A DNA stretch of 43,706 bases, from positions 1-43,706 of the forward strand of contig JAFGIO010000160.1 in the NCBI GenBank assembly GCA_016929555.1. The letters are read 5' to 3'. The position numbers were made by a program, and so were the translations under genes. The notes beneath the pieces were generated by a model that had not been told where the DNA came from, did no database searches, and saw only the letters and a list, made by a program, of their open reading frames with translations. The first letter of the stretch is position 1. Each line of letters opens with the position of its first letter. The stretch comes from Deltaproteobacteria bacterium. Its GTDB lineage: Bacteria; Desulfobacterota; Syntrophia; Syntrophales; JAFGIO01. Below, one piece after another: positions 39,051 to 43,706 of the stretch.

Positions 39051-40985
39051 ATGGAACTGACGCATCTTTTCAGCCCCCTTGCGATCGGCAACCTGACCCT
39101 GCAGAACCGGATCGCAATGCTTCCCATGGGAACATCCCTGGCGGAAGCGGACGGCAACCCCTCCGATGCCCTCATCGATTACTACGCAGCCCGGTCGTGG
39201 GGCGGCGCGGGACTGGTCATCGTCGAGATCACGATGGCCCACGTTACGAGCCGGGCGCCCCACACGCTGGGCCTCTACGACGATGCTTTCATACCCCGAT
39301 GGTCGAAACTGGCGGCAGCCGTTCACGAAGGCGGGGCCAAAATCTTTCCCCAACTCGCCCACCAGGGAAGGCAAACCCGATCGAAGCTCACGGGCTACCC
39401 GCTGGTGGCTGCCTCCGCCATCGCCTGTCCCTGGATGCGGGAAATGCCCAGGGAACTGACGAAGGACGGCATAGCCGAACTGGTCGAAGGCTTCGGCCAG
39501 GCAGCCCGGAGAGCTCAGGAGGCGGGCTGCGACGGCGTCGAGATCCACGGTGCCCACGGGTATCTCGTCTGCAACTTCATGTCGCCTTTGACCAACAAGC
39601 GGACCGATGAATACGGGGCAACCCTGAGCGGCAGGATGCGGTTTCCCCTGGAGATCGTTGCCGCCGTGAAGGAAAAATGCGGCAGCGACTTTCCCCTTAG
39701 CTTTCGGTTCAGCATCGATGAGCTTCTGCCCGGCGGGATCGTGCCTCAGGAGGCCGCCGTCATGGCGCTCCTGCTGGCCGACGGAGGCGCCGACATCATC
39801 AGCCTTTCCCGGGCGAATTACGGCTCCTTCCAGTGGCTGATTCCCCCTTACGGGACGCCGATGGCCCTGAACGCGGAATTTGCAGGCCGCCTGAAACAAA
39901 CCCTGAAGGTGCCTATCCTGGTGGGGCACCGCATCCCGGACCCCTTGGTGGCGGAACAGGTGTTGCGGGCGGGTCAGGCCGATCTCATCGGTATGGGCAG
40001 GGCGTTGCTGGCCGATCCCGACCTGCCTCGCAAAGCCTCGGAAGGGCGTCTGGACGAGATCATCCCCTGCATCGGCTGCAACCAAGGCTGTGTGGGCCGT
40101 CTGATGGAGCAGCGCCTGACGGCGAGCTGCCTGGTAAACCCGACGGCTGGACGGGAGAGGGAAATGCCGCTCATACCGGCAAAGCTTCGCAAAAAAGTTC
40201 TGGTTGCCGGCGGGGGAGTGGCAGGTATGGAGTGCGCCCGGGTGGCTGCCCTGAGAGGGCACGAGGTCACCCTCTGTGAAAAGTCGGAACGTCTGGGCGG
40301 TCAGTTCTATCTTGCGGCCATTCCGCCTCTCAAACAGGAATTCTCCAAGGCGGTCCGTTACCTTTCCGAGGGCATGCCCCGAGCGGGTGTCCGGGTGGAA
40401 TTGAACCGTGCCGTCACGCCGCAGGTGGTTGCAGAGCGGAAGCCCGACGTGGTGGTAGTGGCCACGGGCTCGATTCCCCTGATTCCCCCAGGTATTGCCG
40501 GTACAGACAAATCCATCGTGACGACGGCCCTGGAACTCCTGGCGGGAAAGGCCGCGTTCGCAGGCCCTGTGGTGGTCGTAGGCGGCGGGCTGGTCGGCTG
40601 CGAGGTGGCGGAATACCTCTCGGAAAGGGGCATCGGGGATATTACAGTTCTTGAAATGCTTCCGGAGGCTGCCCGGGACATGACCCCTCGGTGGAACCGG
40701 ATGTTGCTGCTGGAGCGGCTTTCCGCCTATGGAGTGAAGGTCGTAACCTCGGCCACGGTTCGTGAGATCTTGGACGATGGTGTCGTCTTTACCGCGGAGG
40801 GAGCCGAGCAGTCCATCCGGGGTGTCGGCCGAGTGGTCCTGGCGGCCGGGGCGACGGCCCTGGACGAACTGTCGTCGGCCATTTCGAATCTGGTCGCTGA
40901 AATCCATGTTATCGGCGATGCCAGGCAGGTGCGCAAAGCCATCGACGCCATCGAAGAGGGTGCGGTTCTGGGCAGGAAAATCTGA
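39051..40985 (+). CDS. 2,4-dienoyl-CoA-reductase-like Fe-S flavoprotein (OYE family)
   Basis: A 644-residue NADH:flavin oxidoreductase. The N-terminal FMN barrel (1-330) has H-G-A-H-G-Y171-L and N-K-R-T-D-E-Y-G. The Fe-S ligands are C340, C343, C347 and C360. Then come two dinucleotide-binding folds: V-A-G-G-G-V-A-G near 390 and V-V-G-G-G-L-V-G near 515. The order FMN, [4Fe-4S], FAD, NAD(P) is that of E. coli FadH, where electrons reduce a dienoyl-CoA. In anaerobes relatives also reduce other enoyl-type or aromatic substrates. Y171 aligns with the FadH proton donor. The ATG at 39051 has AAAGGAG, better than the ATG at 39027. Confidence 0.9.
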   Translation: MELTHLFSPLAIGNLTLQNRIAMLPMGTSLAEADGNPSDALIDYYAARSWGGAGLVIVEITMAHVTSRAPHTLGLYDDAFIPRWSKLAAAVHEGGAKIFPQLAHQGRQTRSKLTGYPLVAASAIACPWMREMPRELTKDGIAELVEGFGQAARRAQEAGCDGVEIHGAHGYLVCNFMSPLTNKRTDEYGATLSGRMRFPLEIVAAVKEKCGSDFPLSFRFSIDELLPGGIVPQEAAVMALLLADGGADIISLSRANYGSFQWLIPPYGTPMALNAEFAGRLKQTLKVPILVGHRIPDPLVAEQVLRAGQADLIGMGRALLADPDLPRKASEGRLDEIIPCIGCNQGCVGRLMEQRLTASCLVNPTAGREREMPLIPAKLRKKVLVAGGGVAGMECARVAALRGHEVTLCEKSERLGGQFYLAAIPPLKQEFSKAVRYLSEGMPRAGVRVELNRAVTPQVVAERKPDVVVVATGSIPLIPPGIAGTDKSIVTTALELLAGKAAFAGPVVVVGGGLVGCEVAEYLSERGIGDITVLEMLPEAARDMTPRWNRMLLLERLSAYGVKVVTSATVREILDDGVVFTAEGAEQSIRGVGRVVLAAGATALDELSSAISNLVAEIHVIGDARQVRKAIDAIEEGAVLGRKI

Positions 40986-41132
40986 ACGGCAAAACCATGT
41001 CCCTGGAAAGGCAATGAAGGCCCTTTTTAGTAGCCTTGAAAAATTTCCTAAGGTAAAATGCGAGCACGGTGACAGTTGCAGGCGATGGGCGAAGAGGCGA
41101 CGTGATGGGAATCCTTCGAAGGTACGGATCAA

Positions 41133-42743
41133 ATGGCTGACAAGGATCTAAACGATGTAACAGACATCCAACAGGTGGATAAAGCCGCGGAGGGGCACGG
41201 GACCGTGGAGTTTCTCTTGCGGCGCATGCGCCACAAGGGAGACCTTCCCGCCTTCTCCAAGCACATCATCGAGATCAACAGCATGCTGTCGTCTCTGAAG
41301 GCGCTAACCATCTCCACGACGGGGGAGTTGGCCAACATCATCCTGAAAGACTTTTCCATGACCAACAAGCTCCTGCGGATCGTGAATTCCGCCATCTATG
41401 GAAGCCTTTCGGGAAAGATAACAACCATATCAAAGGCCTTGCTGATCCTGGGCTTTGAAAAGGTGCGCATGATCGCTTCCGCTCTGCTGATCTTCGAACA
41501 TCTCCAGAACAAAAGCCAGGCAACGGAGTTGAAAGAGGCCGCCATGGAATCTTTCATGAGCGGGGTTATCGCCATGGACCTGGCCGAGAACATGAAGATA
41601 AGCAAGGTGGAAGAGGTGTTTATCTGTGCCATGCTCAGCAATCTGGGAAAGATGCTGGTGATCTGTTATTTCCCGGAAGAGTACGGGGAAATCAAAAAGC
41701 AGATGATCGAGAAAGGGATCGGGGAAGGCCATGCAGCCATTTCCGTTCTCGGTATTTCGTACAATGAACTGGGCATGGCCGTATCGCGTTCCTGGAATTT
41801 CCCGGATACGATCGTCCGGAGTATGGAAAGCCCTCCTCCGGGGGTGATTGAACCGCCGAAGACGGAATTCGAAACCCTGCGGAACCTGACCAGTTATTCC
41901 AACGAGCTGTGCGAAATCATCATGAATACCCAGGATGAAGATTGGACGAAGGCCATTTCCGAGATGTCGAGCCGCTATCAGAAGAGTATCCCCGTGCCGG
42001 TAAAACAGATGGAAACCCTTCTGGAGACGGCGACATCGAAAATCGACAATTTTTCCGGGATCGTCAATCTCGATCGGAAATCCAGCACTCTTGTCAACAA
42101 GCTCACGGCTCACTTCAGGCCACCGGTAGAGGAGCCTCAGGGCGAAGTTCCCGGCGGTTTCAAGCCTAAGGATGCCTCCCCGACCGAAACGATCCAGGAT
42201 GCAGGGAAACCCGTCGATATCGTCGCAAGAGATCGAGCCCATATCGTCACGAACGGCATCGCCGAGATCACCGATGTCATGAAGGGGGGGTACAACCTGA
42301 GCGATGTAATCTATATGATCCTGGAGACGATGTACCGTGGGTTCGGATTCAACAGGGTTCTATTCTGTCTGAAGGATGTGAAGGGCGAAAAGATGTCAGC
42401 GCGCTTCGGCCTTGGCGACAGAGCGGAAGATGTCGTGAAGGTCTTTCAGATCCGGATCGGTCTGTCCTCCGATATTTTCAACATCGCCATTACCCAGGGA
42501 AAGGGAATCCTCATTGAGGATGCCGATGCGCCAACGATTGTCCGCAACCTGCCCGAATGGTATCAGGAGAGCGTTGCGGCACCGGCTTTTCTCATCTATC
42601 CCCTGGTTATCAAAGGAAACTGCATAGGAATGTTCTATGCGGACAAGGACAAAAAAGGACCCATCCTCACGGAAGTCCAGCGCAATTCCATGGAAGAACT
42701 GCGGAACATGGCCATCGACGTGATCATGCAGAAACACGGGTAA
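41133..42743 (+). CDS. HDOD-GAF signalling protein
   Basis: A 536-residue protein with an N-terminal HDOD domain (about 25-230; recognisable by L-P-A-F, I-L-K-D-F-S-M-T-N-K-L-L-R-I-V-N-S-A and the L-L-I-L-G-F-E-K-V-R block) and a C-terminal GAF domain (about 390-530). HDOD proteins are non-catalytic HD-fold adaptors in signalling or stress control. The linker (about 335-375) is Pro/Glu rich. The ligand of the GAF domain is unknown. The ribosome site is weak. The gene is 147 bases after the enoate-reductase-like gene and converges on the small genes at 42760. Confidence 0.85.
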   Translation: MADKDLNDVTDIQQVDKAAEGHGTVEFLLRRMRHKGDLPAFSKHIIEINSMLSSLKALTISTTGELANIILKDFSMTNKLLRIVNSAIYGSLSGKITTISKALLILGFEKVRMIASALLIFEHLQNKSQATELKEAAMESFMSGVIAMDLAENMKISKVEEVFICAMLSNLGKMLVICYFPEEYGEIKKQMIEKGIGEGHAAISVLGISYNELGMAVSRSWNFPDTIVRSMESPPPGVIEPPKTEFETLRNLTSYSNELCEIIMNTQDEDWTKAISEMSSRYQKSIPVPVKQMETLLETATSKIDNFSGIVNLDRKSSTLVNKLTAHFRPPVEEPQGEVPGGFKPKDASPTETIQDAGKPVDIVARDRAHIVTNGIAEITDVMKGGYNLSDVIYMILETMYRGFGFNRVLFCLKDVKGEKMSARFGLGDRAEDVVKVFQIRIGLSSDIFNIAITQGKGILIEDADAPTIVRNLPEWYQESVAAPAFLIYPLVIKGNCIGMFYADKDKKGPILTEVQRNSMEELRNMAIDVIMQKHG

Positions 42744-42759
42744 GGGGCGGCGGTCCTCG

Positions 42760-43128
42760 TTACTGGCCGTCCTTTTTGCCGATCTTCTTCAAGAAATAGT
42801 TTCCCTCTCTTTCCTCCAGCCTGAACCAGATGGCGCACAACTCGCATTTCGCCTCGGTGCCTACGGCCGGATCGCTTCCGAAGGGAATCGCCCAGCCGCA
42901 GATGGGACACCTCAGCATTACCTGATAGGTTTCGGCAGAAAGGGCCTCGAACATCTGTTCGATTTTCCCGCTGTTCTTCTTGCATCGCAGGGCGATATCG
43001 CCGAGGATTTGACGCAGCGCCGGATCGGACTGCTCCTGTGCCAATGTTTCGAATCTTTCGGCGAGCGATTCTTCCCGGAGGCGATTATTATCCAGCAACT
43101 CCCAGGTTTTCTGGTATCCCCTTCTCAT
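42760..43128 (-). CDS. Small unknown protein with helical domain and zinc ribbon
   Basis: A 122-residue protein with a helical N-terminal half (1-68) and four Cys in C-P-I-C and C-E-L-C, which could bind zinc. I do not recognise the family. The ATG at 43128 has an AAGGAGGG site. It is the second gene of a pair, 26 bases after the gene at 43155. It ends 16 bases from the HDOD stop, from the other strand. Confidence 0.6.
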   Translation of the reverse strand: MRRGYQKTWELLDNNRLREESLAERFETLAQEQSDPALRQILGDIALRCKKNSGKIEQMFEALSAETYQVMLRCPICGWAIPFGSDPAVGTEAKCELCAIWFRLEEREGNYFLKKIGKKDGQ

Positions 43129-43154
43129 AAGACCCTCCTTGGACAGCAGCGAAA

Positions 43155-43373
43155 TCAGCTCCCACTTGCGGGCCGCCCATTCGTGGCGCTGTTGATGTAT
43201 TCTTTCAGTTTTTTTGCGCTGTTGGCATGAAACATCCTGATCGCTTCCAGGAGCGCGGCAACCTCCGTATCCTGCATTTTCTTCGCTTGCTGGGCGTAAT
43301 CACGCTCGCTTTCTTCGATGACTTCCAATGCCTGACGGGCCGTCTCCAACGGCTTTCCTTCCCCCTTTTTCAC
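43155..43373 (-). CDS. Small unknown helical protein
   Basis: A 72-residue, highly charged, probably two-helix protein with no Cys and no membrane segment. The start is GTG at 43373 behind AAAGGAGGG. It precedes the zinc-ribbon gene by 26 bases, so the two form an operon. The two proteins may interact, which is inference only. Confidence 0.55.
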   Translation of the reverse strand: MKKGEGKPLETARQALEVIEESERDYAQQAKKMQDTEVAALLEAIRMFHANSAKKLKEYINSATNGRPASGS

Positions 43374-43488
43374 CTGAATCCCTCCTTTGCATGCTAAAAC
43401 CTGCGTCCCGATAGCGCCAATATAGAGAAAAGCGATGGGCTGTCAATGAAAATCTGACGGCCTGGCGGCACATCGATCTTTATAAGGA

Positions 43489-43517
43489 TTGACAGGGATA
43501 ACGATATGGATTATGAA
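43489..43517 (+). promoter_or_regulatory. Predicted sigma70-type promoter for the DUF169 gene
   Basis: TTGACA (43489-43494), 17 bases, TATGAA (43512-43517). The leader to the ATG at 43624 is about 100 bases. Confidence 0.6.
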
Positions 43518-43623
43518 GCGAGGGCAAACAGAAACAAGATGGCGACCGTTTTTTTCGTGAATCACTTTTCATAATCCGGCAAAGGAACGTTCTTGTGTCG
43601 GATTCATCCAAGGGGGAAATGCC

Positions 43624-43706
43624 ATGCCTGCAAGTCGTGACTGGGAGGAGCCGATTCGGAAGATGGAGCGGTTGTTGCGGTTGAAGACCTTTCCGATCGC
43701 CTTCAA
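43624..43706 (+). CDS. DUF169 family protein, N-terminal fragment cut by the window end
   Basis: Only the first 27 residues are in the window. The end, L-L-R-L-K-T-F-P-I-A-F, is typical of the start of DUF169 proteins, whose function is unknown and which are common in anaerobes. The ATG at 43624 has AAGGGGG 7 bases upstream and a promoter at 43489-43517. Confidence 0.65.
   Translation, partial: MPASRDWEEPIRKMERLLRLKTFPIAF

Noticed and set aside
38973-41132. 719-codon minus-strand frame opposite the enoate-reductase-like gene
   Set aside because: The plus-strand frame has full flavoprotein and Fe-S motifs; the antisense frame has none.

Overview
The window (about 43.7 kb, GC-rich) looks like chromosomal DNA of an anaerobic, acyl-CoA-degrading member of the former Deltaproteobacteria (Desulfobacterota, Syntrophales-like). 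That placement is inference. It rests on an HdrB/D-type CCG oxidoreductase, many short-chain dehydrogenases and CoA-type enzymes, a 4-hydroxybutyryl-CoA dehydratase/HpaB-family protein, a C_GCxxG_C_C redox protein that appears to carry selenocysteine, DUF6125 and DUF169 proteins, and intergenic repeats of a style common in that group. No rRNA, tRNA, CRISPR array, phage gene or transposase was seen.

Layout. 1-2458 (+): 3' part of an Hdr-like CCG protein, a DUF6125 protein and an SDR. 2553-8395 (-): a PiT phosphate permease overlapped by a 98-residue remnant of a methyl-accepting chemotaxis protein, three SDRs (two are close paralogues with an unusual insertion) and a long HMG-CoA-lyase-like enzyme. 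8650-9711 (-): an ACAD10/11-like phosphotransferase. 9712-10164: repeat-rich spacer. 10165-13247 (+): two metallo-beta-lactamase-fold hydrolases, a hot-dog thioesterase and a short citrate-synthase/citryl-CoA-lyase-like protein. 13359-14191 (+): an unrecognised HExxH protein and an FmdB zinc ribbon. 14305-18375 (+): DUF748 protein, proC, orphan DUF433. 18402-21829 (-): tatD, a Sua5/YciO protein and RNase E/G. 22077-27841: a methyltransferase (+) converging on a PilZ-like protein and hybrid histidine kinase pair (-). 28210-30958 (+): Na/Pi cotransporter, the candidate selenoprotein and a ferritin-like protein. 31077-33862 (-): ABC-F ATPase and Smr protein. 34101-35356 (+): CcdA plus a TlpA-like thioredoxin. 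35531-40985 (+): HpaB/AbfD-like flavoprotein, ThDP enzyme, and an Fe-S 2,4-dienoyl-CoA-reductase-like flavoprotein. 41133-43706: an HDOD-GAF protein (+), two small unknown proteins (-), and the start of a DUF169 gene (+).

How the parts fit. The SDRs, lyase-like enzyme, thioesterase, short citrate synthase, phosphotransferase, ThDP enzyme and enoate reductase look like pieces of one or more CoA-thioester degradation pathways in a strict anaerobe. The substrates cannot be read from sequence. The remaining genes are housekeeping (proC, RNase E/G, TatD, ABC-F), signalling (PilZ/kinase pair, HDOD) and thiol/metal redox (CcdA/TlpA, ferritin-like, C_GCxxG_C_C).

The most striking item is the gene at 29841-30323. 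An in-frame TGA (codon 25) lies where the family has its first conserved Cys. It is followed at a suitable distance by a perfect 8-bp hairpin with a GG-starting loop, as expected of a bacterial SECIS. Also notable are the HpaB/AbfD-like enzyme that lacks Fe-S ligand positions, the chemoreceptor remnant translationally overlapped with PiT, the SDR pair with a shared insertion, and a perfect 28-bp palindrome just upstream of a consensus-like promoter.
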